A DNA stretch of 7,075 nucleotides. It comes from an uncultured Lachnospiraceae bacterium (GTDB lineage Bacteria > Bacillota > Clostridia > Lachnospirales > Lachnospiraceae). The stretch is taken from NCBI GenBank assembly GCA_910588285.1, contig CAJUQB010000127.1:1-7075 (forward strand), in the 5' to 3' direction. Positions 1 to 6,777 of this stretch are shown piece by piece (position 1 is the first letter of the stretch; the number at the start of each line of letters is the position of its first letter). Under the pieces are notes generated by a model. The model ran no database searches. It worked only from the letters and a program-made list of their open reading frames with translations, and was not told where the DNA came from. The translations under genes and the position numbers were made by a program.

Positions 1-289
1 CTCCGGGAGCCACTTCCGCCGAACCATCGCATTCATCAAATTCCACGGGAGAGAAGTATGCCTCGATGGTCGCCGCAAACTTCTCAGCGGAAACCAGATT
101 CAGGTATTCAATGTTATCCGCATACTGCGGTGTCGACTCTGCCCCGGAAGGGCTCTCGTTTACGTTAATCAGACCGTCCCAGGCTACACCTTTCGGATAA
201 GATGCTTTTACGGCGGGGTAAAGAACGCCGTGATCCACGCCGGTTTCATAGAGACGCTTACCTACTTCGTCCCATTTAATTTTACTCAT
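1..289 (-). CDS. Major tail protein, N-terminal part (runs off the window)
   Basis: This is the first 96 residues of a protein that continues past base 1. The ATG at 289-287 begins MSKIKWDEVGKRLYETGVDH and is preceded by TAAGGAGG, whose first three bases are the stop codon of the upstream gene. The opening, with an ETGVDHGVLYP segment, the phrase YPKGVAWDGL, then NESPSGAESTPQYADNIEYLNL and FAATIEAYFSPVEFDECDG, matches what I recall of major tail proteins (tail tube subunits) of Clostridia siphophages. These hexameric rings stack to form the non-contractile tail tube. Position supports the role, since it follows a tail-terminator-like gene and is the first tail gene after the head module. The C-terminal half, where an Ig-like decoration domain sometimes sits, is not visible. 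No broken frame is seen in the visible part. Confidence 0.85.
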   Translation of the reverse strand, partial: MSKIKWDEVGKRLYETGVDHGVLYPAVKASYPKGVAWDGLINVNESPSGAESTPQYADNIEYLNLVSAEKFAATIEAYFSPVEFDECDGSAEVAPG

Positions 290-303
290 GAATTGCTACC
301 TCC

Positions 304-612
304 TTAAAAATATAGTGTGAAGACATCGTGATTGAGATTATCCGAAGTAAAATGACGGTCAAAACTGCAGTATTCCAGTTCCAGCAACTTATCAGGAATC
401 TCAGAATCAGGGTCTCCATCGATGTATGTTACCGTATACCGATTGTGCTTCCGGTATATCTTGTTGTTCGCTGAATCGGCACGGATACCGCTCCGCTCAT
501 ACACAATACACGGATAATCAAGTTTGATCGACTCCGGGGGCTGAAAGTACACATTTCGGCTCCCCAAAAGACTCTCAAGCACTGTCTGTAGTGCTTCCCT
601 TGGTTTTGCCAT
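304..612 (-). CDS. Tail terminator-like / head-tail joining protein (102 aa)
   Basis: A 102-residue protein starting MAKPREALQTVLESLLGSRN. Its layout fits small siphophage tail-terminator or tail-completion proteins (lambda gpU and SPP1 gp17 type): an N-terminal helix, then a YPCIVYERS strand, a central YTVTYIDGDPDSEIPDKLLEL segment and a C-terminal FDRHFTSDNLNHDVFTLYF strand. Such proteins form a ring that caps the tail tube and docks it to the closed head. The assignment rests on this strand pattern plus position directly before the major tail protein, so it is inference rather than a certain family match. The ATG at 612-610 lies inside the end of the preceding gene (38-base overlap), and the start is supported by AGGGGGCG about nine bases upstream, weaker than its neighbours' sites. 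Translational coupling to the overlapping gene is likely. Its TAA stop forms part of the next gene's ribosome binding site. Confidence 0.8.
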   Translation of the reverse strand: MAKPREALQTVLESLLGSRNVYFQPPESIKLDYPCIVYERSGIRADSANNKIYRKHNRYTVTYIDGDPDSEIPDKLLELEYCSFDRHFTSDNLNHDVFTLYF

Positions 613-922
613 CGTTATACACGCCCCCTATTGTCAAGATCAGTCTGGGGTACTGGACTTCCACACTTGTGATTTTCCACTTTGACCCCATAAATTCGAC
701 ATACTGCATGGAGTGAAAATTCTGGCAGGCATACGGATCGGCTACAATGCTGATCTCGTTGGCAATATTAAGATTGTCATTGACCTGTCCGGATGCTTCA
801 TGCCGGCGTGTATTCCTCATCAAATCCCCAAAGTAGGGCTTTTCGATTATCTTTGGTCTCCATACGCCTGGCTTCGTCTCCACGGTTTCAGCGTAGCCGA
901 TGACACCATAAAATTTCGCCAT
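575..922 (-). CDS. Head closure (stopper)-like protein (115 aa)
   Basis: A 115-residue protein beginning MAKFYGVIGYAETVETKPGV. I recognise the sequence type from Clostridia phages: an IGYAETVE opening, PGVW, a YFGDLMRNTRR stretch, then NIANEISIVADPYA, MQYVEFMGSKWKITSVEV and PRLILTIGGVYN. The second half, with a position-plus-value strand pattern ending in a conserved GG.YN, resembles the beta-barrel head-closure or stopper proteins (SPP1 gp16 / lambda gpFII group) that plug the portal after packaging and bind the tail. Position immediately after the capsid gene agrees. I believe related proteins sit in a DUF family, so a precise role is inferred. The ATG at 922-920 has an AGGAGGTG site and shares the AATTCAAAATG leader with the portal, capsid and HHGILGQKWG genes. 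Its stop lies inside the following gene. Confidence 0.8.
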   Translation of the reverse strand: MAKFYGVIGYAETVETKPGVWRPKIIEKPYFGDLMRNTRRHEASGQVNDNLNIANEISIVADPYACQNFHSMQYVEFMGSKWKITSVEVQYPRLILTIGGVYNDGKTKGSTTDSA

Positions 923-946
923 TTTGAATTTTCACCTCCTGCCTGC

Positions 947-2131
947 TTAACCCTGTGCGACAGTTCCGCCGCCTGCGGGTTCGGTTTCGGTTACATCTTC
1001 CTCAATCGCAATTGCAGAGTAGACTCTGGTCAGCGCCCCGGAACATCTCGTCTCCAGCAGAGACTTCTCCTGGTTGAAATCGATGTCGAACTGAGTGAAA
1101 TGGGTCACTTCGCCGCCTTTGGTCGCCCCCAGAGAGTAATCTGCAAGATTTGCAATAATGCCGTGCAGCTTCTTCTTTTTGTTGTTGGAAGTAGTACGGG
1201 TCTTACCCTCAAACTGCTCTGCCGTCACAATCTCGCCAACATTCAGAGCAGAAGCCAGCTCCGCCTTGGACGAATAAATCCGCCTGCCGTTCATGTCCCT
1301 TGCCAGAAGCATTACGTTCAGCATATGAGGAGTGCAGAAGAAATCGGGAGTGCCGGTACCTTTGTAGTTCTCCCGTGCATACAGAACCGTATTGATGAGC
1401 GCTTCGGCCAGAATGTAATTTTCTCCGAAGTTCGCGCCGGTATTCGTACCCTGAAGCTCTTTCCTGGCAGCCGCAATGTCCAGATCCACGTGAAGAGTAT
1501 ACAGATCGTCGTCCAGCCAGATCGGCCTGATATGCTCGGAAGAAATTTTGTCGGCATCGCCATCGTCACGACCGTCCCCCAGCATAATTGCCGTAGCCAG
1601 CTCTTCATTGAGCATCATCTTATCGATCATATACAAATACTGTACATAATCAAAATCTGTGATATCAACGATATCATCCCGGTGCAGGGCATTCTTCACA
1701 TATACCGTCTGGGGGTCGGTGGTTCTTCTGACCAGCTTGAAGTTTCCGGTCAGTTCCTTTTTCTTACCTTTCTCGTATCCCTTTGCTCTGAGCGCATCAA
1801 TCTTGCGGATATCCACCTGACCGGTCCTGATCCTGGAAATCGGACTCTTATGCACCTTTTTCATGACGATGGAAATCCAGCCCTGGTCATTGATAATCAA
1901 TTCCGGGGCGCCCGGCCTCACATCTTTGTATTCCGGGAACAGCAGAGTGACATTTCCATCTCCGCTGCTCACAGCATCATGCTGAAGATTGTTCTCATCG
2001 GCATAAATCTGAAGCGCTGTCTGAAAGCTTCCCACCTGACTGCTTTTCGCCAGACTGATAATATCCTCCTGCTCAGCATGACTCAGAAAGTCACTGCCGG
2101 TATGCTCGTTATCGAACACATTATGTTTCAT
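947..2131 (-). other. Possible separately translated major capsid protein (internal in-frame start)
   Basis: The codon for Met220 of the protease-capsid fusion (2131-2129) is preceded by AGAGGAGGT with nine bases of spacing, a stronger ribosome binding site than several true gene starts here. Starting there would give a 394-residue protein beginning MKHNVFDNEH, a normal size for an unfused HK97-type capsid protein. Making many capsid copies and few fused protease copies would solve the stoichiometry problem of a 1:1 fusion, since hundreds of capsid subunits need few proteases. The site is visible in the sequence; its use in the cell is inference. Confidence 0.6.
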
Positions 2132-2788
2132 AGTTTCATTACCTCCTCTTTTTTCTTCCTTTTCGCTGCTGTCGGAAGCATCTTTCCTGGACGCAATCTC
2201 TCCCACTACAGCAAAAAAAACATTTTTCTGTTTCTTGTTGAAAGTGTTGATGACGTCCCTGATGGTTTCTTCACCTTCATCCTCCGAATCCTCATCCGGA
2301 TCGACATCGTCTTCATCTTTCTTTTCGTCAGAATGGTAAAGCGTAATCGATTCTCCGGTATAGATAATCGCCTCCCCATCGGCGGCATCACCATGAGAAA
2401 GTGCTATTGAATCGATAAACGCCCCGGGATTTGCACCGGCCAGCACAATACTGACTTCTCTGATTGCACCATGTAACACGTTGGACGCCCGCTCTTTCAG
2501 CTGATTCGCAAAAATTGACAGGGCGGAAACATCCCCGTGTTCCACCAGAAGCTTTGCGTTTCTCCCCTGTTCGGTATCGTTGAATGTGCAGTACGCATAT
2601 ACGCCATCCGCACGGTTTTCCAGAAATGCGTGTCCAAGCACATTAAACGGCCCGTCATGCCGGTGATTCCATACAAGCGGTACTGTCTGCCCGTCATTAT
2701 CCTTAAATGCATCCTGCATAATGGTTCTCCCATCAGAGCATTTCAGGTTGTTCCTGGTAGCCCAGCCGCTAAAATCGAATTTCTTCAT
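947..2788 (-). CDS. HK97-type prohead protease fused to major capsid protein (613 aa)
   Basis: One open frame carries two head proteins. Residues 1 to about 130 are a prohead serine protease of the S78 / HK97 gp4 type: VPLVWNHRHDGP holds the likely catalytic His42 (or His44), VSALSIFAN the likely Ser91, and IREVSIVLAGANPGA the likely Glu111. Residues 150-176 are strongly acidic (DEDDVDPDEDSEDEGEE) and 177-200 form a linker with NKKQKNVFFAVVGEIA, perhaps scaffold-like. From Met220 (MKHNVFDNE) on is a 394-residue HK97-fold capsid protein with HIRPIWLDDDLYTLHVD and, near 579-596, ETRCSGALTRVYSAIAIE. The protease would trim the capsid precursor inside the prohead. The ATG at 2788 follows GAAGGAGG directly after the portal stop. 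I recall similar fused genes in other Clostridia phages, so the fusion is probably genuine. The 394-residue capsid alone may also be made from the internal start at 2131. The stop is 947-949. Confidence 0.92.
   Translation of the reverse strand: MKKFDFSGWATRNNLKCSDGRTIMQDAFKDNDGQTVPLVWNHRHDGPFNVLGHAFLENRADGVYAYCTFNDTEQGRNAKLLVEHGDVSALSIFANQLKERASNVLHGAIREVSIVLAGANPGAFIDSIALSHGDAADGEAIIYTGESITLYHSDEKKDEDDVDPDEDSEDEGEETIRDVINTFNKKQKNVFFAVVGEIASRKDASDSSEKEEKRGGNETMKHNVFDNEHTGSDFLSHAEQEDIISLAKSSQVGSFQTALQIYADENNLQHDAVSSGDGNVTLLFPEYKDVRPGAPELIINDQGWISIVMKKVHKSPISRIRTGQVDIRKIDALRAKGYEKGKKKELTGNFKLVRRTTDPQTVYVKNALHRDDIVDITDFDYVQYLYMIDKMMLNEELATAIMLGDGRDDGDADKISSEHIRPIWLDDDLYTLHVDLDIAAARKELQGTNTGANFGENYILAEALINTVLYARENYKGTGTPDFFCTPHMLNVMLLARDMNGRRIYSSKAELASALNVGEIVTAEQFEGKTRTTSNNKKKKLHGIIANLADYSLGATKGGEVTHFTQFDIDFNQEKSLLETRCSGALTRVYSAIAIEEDVTETEPAGGGTVAQG
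2132..2149 (-). promoter_or_regulatory. Internal ribosome binding site inside the protease-capsid gene
   Basis: On the minus strand AGAGGAGGTAATGAAACT precedes the in-frame ATG at 2131. The eight bases complementary to the 16S tail and the spacing of about nine bases are near ideal. In the fused reading frame the site encodes Arg-Gly-Gly-Asn-Glu-Thr. An overlapping out-of-frame ATG at 2139 reaches a stop after three codons and is unlikely to matter. Confidence 0.6.
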
Positions 2789-2808
2789 TTTGAATTTTTT
2801 TCCTCCTT

Positions 2809-4065
2809 CTATGTCTTGTTGTTTTCTTCAACGGTTTCTTCAAGTGTGACATCCATGGGGCTTTCCCTGTCTGCAGCCGTTTCACTCAGATTCTTATTGC
2901 GCAGTTCATCCGCTTTCGGATTATCCGACGGCTTCATTCCAATAACCTGCCGGATCTCATTTGATGTCATAATCTCGTTTCTTGTAAATTTATCAGCGAT
3001 TTCAGAAATCTCTGATACAGGAACAAGTTTAAACGGATCTCTGAAGAATTCGATGGAGTGTCGCTGGGACCGGGCGGTCTTGGTAAGAAACTTCCGTTTC
3101 ATCTCGTCAGCAATTGCCGATAAGATCGGTTCGATCGTCCGGTTATAATAATTAAGCATCGTCTTCTCATCCGCAGTACCATCCAAAATCCCCTGAGTGA
3201 TTCCCAGCTGACTGTACAGCATACCTGTCAGATACTCGATCTGGGACATCAGATTATTCTCAACAGGGCGGTTCAACTGTGTGATGCGCTCCGTACCGTC
3301 GGTATAAGCGATTCCATACTTGGATCCACGTAACTGGTTCTCTATGTCCTTACGTCTGCTCTCAGCCTGCCGGCGTCTCGCTTCAGTCTTAATGATATAA
3401 GGAAGCTGAATAATCAGATCCAGTTTTCCGGAGCTGTTCTGTTCGTCGACTACATCCAGCAGATTCAGTTTCCGGATCAGGCGCTGCATAGTGGAATTCG
3501 GTTCATTGATAACCGCATACAGCGGATTTTCAACAATTGCCACCGACTTCTTCGCCATGAGGATATCTTCCTTCTGACCGGTGCGCTCGTTATAAACACG
3601 AACTCTGATATGCTCCGGATACCATTCCAGAATCTGTCCGGTCCGCATGGCGTCGATGTCAAAGGACCCCGGAACCCCAATTCCCGGATCATCATCCGTA
3701 TCCGTCGGAACAATTGCAACACATCCCTCATCCATCATTGACATGACAACATCCTGCAGAAACGCTCTGCCTGTCTGATCCAGATTGGCCTCAATTGTGA
3801 GGCAGTTATTCAATCCGGAATCAACCGCAGACAAAAAGCGGCCATTTTCGTCCAGACGAACATGAAACATGTCCACGGAAGCTACATCCATGGCAATCCG
3901 GTTATATACTGATGTCACAATGGATCTCTCATTGCCTCTGGAAAACCGCATTCTGTCAGGTCGGAACGCATACCCCATGCCGATATCCACATATCTCCTT
4001 GTCGGATCCTTGTTAAAAAAAGCGTTCCAGGCATGTTTCAGCCTGGATGGTAAATTAAACTCCAT
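2809..4065 (-). CDS. HK97-family portal protein (418 aa)
   Basis: A 418-residue portal protein, the twelve-subunit ring at one head vertex through which DNA enters and leaves and to which terminase docks. Recognisable parts are the N-terminal NERSIVTSVYNRIAMDVASV (the usual helix after the clip-wing start), FHVRLDENGRF, a long central region with NPLYAVINEPNSTMQRLIRK, and the conserved late segment GMLYSQLGITQGILDGTADE followed by NRTIEPILSAIADEM. FTRNEIMTSNEIRQVIGMKP and DELRNKNL form the typical C-terminal end. Length is normal for the family. The last 25 residues are acidic and probably disordered. The ATG at 4065 has GGAGG and the shared AATTCAAAATG leader. The TAG stop is immediately followed by the capsid gene's GAAGGAGG. 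An intrinsic terminator lies directly upstream of this gene, which is odd for a head operon. Confidence 0.93.
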   Translation of the reverse strand: MEFNLPSRLKHAWNAFFNKDPTRRYVDIGMGYAFRPDRMRFSRGNERSIVTSVYNRIAMDVASVDMFHVRLDENGRFLSAVDSGLNNCLTIEANLDQTGRAFLQDVVMSMMDEGCVAIVPTDTDDDPGIGVPGSFDIDAMRTGQILEWYPEHIRVRVYNERTGQKEDILMAKKSVAIVENPLYAVINEPNSTMQRLIRKLNLLDVVDEQNSSGKLDLIIQLPYIIKTEARRRQAESRRKDIENQLRGSKYGIAYTDGTERITQLNRPVENNLMSQIEYLTGMLYSQLGITQGILDGTADEKTMLNYYNRTIEPILSAIADEMKRKFLTKTARSQRHSIEFFRDPFKLVPVSEISEIADKFTRNEIMTSNEIRQVIGMKPSDNPKADELRNKNLSETAADRESPMDVTLEETVEENNKT

Positions 4066-4083
4066 TTTGAATTTTCCTCCAAC

Positions 4084-4112
4084 AAAAAAAAAAAGAACTG
4101 CTTTCGCAATTC
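4084..4112 (-). terminator. Intrinsic (Rho-independent) terminator after the terminase gene
   Basis: Read on the minus strand, GAATTGC pairs with GCAGTTC (seven pairs, one of them T-G) around a GAAA loop, followed at once by eleven T residues. The stem begins on the base after the terminase TAG stop. The GNRA-type loop, compact stem and long T tract are the classic terminator signature in the direction of the operon. It has no matching T tract in the other direction. The portal ribosome binding site (GGAGG, 4080-4076) begins only three bases after the T run. Confidence 0.8.
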
Positions 4113-5858
4113 CTAATCAAATGCCTCCCTGTTCAGTTTGTATGCTACGAACGCATCCATCATGGCTGCCACGGCATCGATCTTGGCATCGTACCGTTTC
4201 TTAAGCAGCTTTCGATTTCCGTTCGTATCTTCCATAACAATACAGTTCCCCATGGCATAAGTCATCAGCTCTTCGTCAAACAACAGCATTCTTTCTTCGG
4301 AAAGTTTTTTCAACTCCCCCAAAGGAACCGATTCCGTTTTTGCTCCCTGAATAACTTTCTCTATACCAAACGGACCATTTTCCGATTCCCACCTGACCAC
4401 GAATTCCTTTGCGTTATAAGGATCGTAACCAAAGCAGCGCACATCGTAATCGCACTGAGCTATATGGTTATCCAAATCTTCATAAACTTCCATCATGTCC
4501 AGCACGGTACCCGGCATGACAATCAAACTGCCCTCTGCTATGAACTGATCATACTTCATACGTATAGCTGCGGGAAGTTTTTTCAAAGTTAATTCAGTGA
4601 TATAATTATGAGTTTTAACTCCGAATGAGCCGTTTGGAAGCGGAAAAAGAAATGTAAAAGAACAGAAATCATCGCCCTGAGAAAGATCCCCTCCGAGAGA
4701 ACACGGCATCTGCCAGTAATCTCTTTTTCTGTGCGGAAGTGTTTCCTCATATGTAAAGTAATAGGTATATCCTTCCATTGGAATTCCGAAGCGCTTTGCC
4801 AGGATATCATTTCTTGCAGCCGGTGCTTTTTCTGCTCTTTCCACGTCCAGCTGGTAAGTCTCGTAAGTTACTGTCTTTCCAATATTCGGATTGGCTTTTA
4901 TCCACATTGCCGGATCCGCCACCTCATCAATGGAGTCCAGTCTGTAGTACCAGATGGACACATGGGGGTTGAAATAATCTCCTTTCAGGATGTCCATCAG
5001 TTCCATTTTGATTGTATCGCCGCTTCCGTTCCGTACCGTTCCCTCTGAACTCATCGCTACGATCAGATAATCGTCCAGTTTGGACGCTCCCTGCTCAACC
5101 GCTCCGACAACATCCTCGCGAATATCCCCGGAAAGCCATTCATCAATTGTCGAAACCTTCGGACGCAAACCCTGCAGCTTATTGATACTCATGGGTCTGA
5201 TTTCCAGAAGAGAACCGGTCAGAAAATTTTCAATACCTTTTTTGGTAGATGCCAGCTTCATACGGTTTTCCTTTGAACCGGTAGTATTCTGCAGTGATCC
5301 GTTTGTCAGAAATCGAAAAAACGGCCCCCGAGCACGGGTAATCGCAGTTCGGATGGGAGAAAGAACCTCGTCGGCCTGTTTCATGGTAGGAGCAGTTGTG
5401 ATCTGATGCGTTGTAGACGTATCCACATTCAGAAAATAATTCTGAATACACGATCCGTACATGGACTTGGCAGCTCCTCTGGCAACAATCAAATATTGCT
5501 TATTGACAAGCCGTCGCTTTACATTTTTCCGCACATACCGCCCGCCATGTCCATCGGAGCTCGGAACATACACGCTTCGTTCGACAAAATAATACCAGCC
5601 GAAAATCTGTTCTGCCCAAAGCTTGAATGTGTCAAGCAATCTTAAATCGGCACCGTCAGTAAGGGTTAGTTCTTCCTCACAGAAAGCAATAAAACCGTCG
5701 ATCGCCCGATCATCGTACCAGACGCCCGAATCAGCAATAAGATCGTCAATCCGGTGCATCTCCATCGAAATCATCTCACAGACTGGAATTTCACCTTTCA
5801 TTACGGCATCTCGAAACCGGCCGTAATACTTCGGTGTGGCCGTGTTTGATAATGCCAT
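4113..5858 (-). CDS. terL: Phage terminase large subunit (581 aa)
   Basis: The packaging motor: an ATPase that drives DNA into the prohead and a nuclease that cuts the concatemer. Length (581 aa) is normal for the HK97-like terminase group. The ATPase half shows a Walker A-like loop ARGAAKS at 126-132 (Lys131, Ser132), a Walker B VSTIDE at 235-240 with Asp239 and catalytic Glu240, and a coupling motif AMSSEGT at 268-274. The nuclease half offers the expected acidic residues: GGDLSQGDD (Asp391), FGYDP (Asp479) and RYDAKIDAVAAMMDA (Asp561, perhaps Asp568). The Walker A has Ala where many terminases have Gly (RGAAKS rather than RGxGKS), a modest departure. The ATG at 5858 has AAGGGGTGA upstream and does not carry the leader shared by four other genes. 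The small terminase subunit is not in the window and is presumably further upstream. A terminator abuts the stop codon. Confidence 0.95.
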   Translation of the reverse strand: MALSNTATPKYYGRFRDAVMKGEIPVCEMISMEMHRIDDLIADSGVWYDDRAIDGFIAFCEEELTLTDGADLRLLDTFKLWAEQIFGWYYFVERSVYVPSSDGHGGRYVRKNVKRRLVNKQYLIVARGAAKSMYGSCIQNYFLNVDTSTTHQITTAPTMKQADEVLSPIRTAITRARGPFFRFLTNGSLQNTTGSKENRMKLASTKKGIENFLTGSLLEIRPMSINKLQGLRPKVSTIDEWLSGDIREDVVGAVEQGASKLDDYLIVAMSSEGTVRNGSGDTIKMELMDILKGDYFNPHVSIWYYRLDSIDEVADPAMWIKANPNIGKTVTYETYQLDVERAEKAPAARNDILAKRFGIPMEGYTYYFTYEETLPHRKRDYWQMPCSLGGDLSQGDDFCSFTFLFPLPNGSFGVKTHNYITELTLKKLPAAIRMKYDQFIAEGSLIVMPGTVLDMMEVYEDLDNHIAQCDYDVRCFGYDPYNAKEFVVRWESENGPFGIEKVIQGAKTESVPLGELKKLSEERMLLFDEELMTYAMGNCIVMEDTNGNRKLLKKRYDAKIDAVAAMMDAFVAYKLNREAFD

Positions 5859-5879
5859 GCTCTATTCACCCCTTTTCTT

Positions 5880-6563
5880 TCACAATCCTAATACTTTTCT
5901 GCCGACCAATACCATCTGCGAAAATCTCTGTTCACTTGTTTTTGTACGGTAAACATCCTTAGAAACGACAACATCCATATCGAATACGATCACCGGGGAT
6001 CTCGCTTTAAAACCTCCGTATATTGCGTCATTCGTATCGAGAACTGCACCGTACCCGGCCTGCTTACATGCATTAAAAAACTTGGTCCTCTGTGTATAGG
6101 CATCCCTCCCCTTACGTGTATCCCCCTGCCCATCGTAAGGGATAACATAATTAAACATTCTGTACACTTTCTGCAGCTCATCAGCAGACGGAACATAATT
6201 GTCCTTTTTCATCCGTTTCAGGACGTCTCTGGCTTCCCGGTAACCCTTAAACTTGTACTTGTCGCTCACGAAATAACTCGGCATCCGCTCATTATCCGTA
6301 ACGAAATTGTAAAAATCCCGATCTTTTTTATACAAACTTCTGAAAACTTCCGCTCCGGAATCCTCGCTCGCAACTTTTACATTCTGTTTGAGAGAATTGT
6401 TTATCCGATATTTCATAAAATACCCGGTCCCGATATCATTACCGTTTTCGTCATACAACGTCTGCGGTACCTTTCGGTTGAACAGCGCATTATACTGATG
6501 CTTGTCCAGCACGTTATGGGCGGCGAAAAACATATCCGCATTTTTTTGTTCGATCGCGGTCAT
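5880..6563 (-). CDS. C-terminal piece of frame-split HHGILGQKWG phage protein
   Basis: An open frame of 227 codons from an ATG at 6563, but the first seven codons (MTAIEQK) are probably not real protein. From NADMFFAAHNVLDKHQYNAL on it reads as the direct continuation of the upstream frame 6514-6777. Removing one A from the A7 run joins them into 298 residues with the smooth junction SYDRDRTK-NADMFF, and I recall this LSYD..RTKNADMF...DKHQYNALFN run as continuous in related Clostridia phage proteins. There is no convincing ribosome binding site before 6563. The piece contains NVKVASEDSGAEVFRSLYKKD, an AYTQRTKFFNACKQAGYGAVLDTNDAIYGG region and PVIVFDMDVV near the end. I do not know its enzymatic activity, if any. 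A distant likeness of GYGAVLDTND...PVIVFD to the C-terminal strands of phage ADP-ribosyltransferase-like domains is weak and not relied on. Confidence 0.75.
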   Translation of the reverse strand: MTAIEQKNADMFFAAHNVLDKHQYNALFNRKVPQTLYDENGNDIGTGYFMKYRINNSLKQNVKVASEDSGAEVFRSLYKKDRDFYNFVTDNERMPSYFVSDKYKFKGYREARDVLKRMKKDNYVPSADELQKVYRMFNYVIPYDGQGDTRKGRDAYTQRTKFFNACKQAGYGAVLDTNDAIYGGFKARSPVIVFDMDVVVSKDVYRTKTSEQRFSQMVLVGRKVLGL

Positions 6564-6777
6564 AAGACAACGTACTGAGCGTTGTTTTGTCTGCTCTCAG
6601 AACCTCGTCGAAATGTTTCTTGTTGTAGATGCTGTTCGGATGTTTTCTTTTCTTATAAATAGCTTTCCTTTCCGCCGGTGTATAATCGCCGCCGCCAAGC
6701 GGATAAGGAGGCCCATTCCGTTTTCCCCACTTCTGCCCAAGAATACCGTGGTGCCGCAAATAACTTCTGCTGTTCAT
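6514..6777 (-). CDS. N-terminal piece of frame-split HHGILGQKWG phage protein (87 aa)
   Basis: Starts at the ATG 6777-6775 with GGAAGGAG upstream and the shared AATTCAAAATG leader. Residues 7-18 carry LRHHGILGQKWG, followed by KRNGPPYPLGGGDYTPAERKA. This HHGI(L/K)G(Q/M)KWG signature sits at or near the N-terminus of many otherwise different proteins in Clostridia phage head modules. I know of no proven function, and an assembly, packaging or processing tag is only a guess. The frame continues as DKTTLSTLSYDRDRTKKCGYVFRRP and stops at 6514. The last nine residues (KCGYVFRRP) probably result from the one-base frame break at the A7 run, since the natural continuation RTKNADMF lies in the overlapping frame of 5880-6563. 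The protein is therefore either truncated to 87 residues, rescued by slippage, or intact with a one-base sequence error. A start further upstream at 6900 would run back through the end of the preceding gene and has no support. Confidence 0.75.
   Translation of the reverse strand: MNSRSYLRHHGILGQKWGKRNGPPYPLGGGDYTPAERKAIYKKRKHPNSIYNKKHFDEVLRADKTTLSTLSYDRDRTKKCGYVFRRP
6541..6547 (-). other. A7 homopolymer at the frame junction of the HHGILGQKWG gene
   Basis: On the minus strand seven A residues follow CGAAC. Upstream frame: ACA AAA AAA TGC (T-K-K-C, stop 9 codons later). Downstream frame: CAA AAA AAT GCG (Q-K-N-A). Going from the first to the second needs loss of one A (or a +1 shift, or an equivalent -2). 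With six A residues, 6777-5880 becomes 897 bases, exactly 299 codons including stop. A simple -1 shift on A AAA AAA would not restore the frame. Confidence 0.8.

Noticed and set aside
713..2410. A 565-codon open frame on the plus strand antisense to the capsid gene
   Set aside because: It overlaps a certain gene along its length, has no ribosome binding site or recognisable domain, and its composition (many Cys, His, Ile and Leu runs) is typical of an antisense shadow of a coding strand.
2537..3148. Plus-strand open frame of 203 codons across the capsid-portal junction
   Set aside because: It runs through both genes and their ribosome binding sites in antisense, with low-complexity Ser/Phe-rich sequence and no start signal.
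4081..4112. Bidirectional terminator between terminase and portal
   Set aside because: On the plus strand the hairpin is preceded by A residues and not followed by a T tract, and there is no plus-strand gene to terminate.
6541..6547. Classic -1 programmed frameshift at A AAA AAA in the HHGILGQKWG gene
   Set aside because: The heptamer is in phase for a -1 shift, but the downstream protein lies in the +1 frame, so a -1 shift would not join the two parts.
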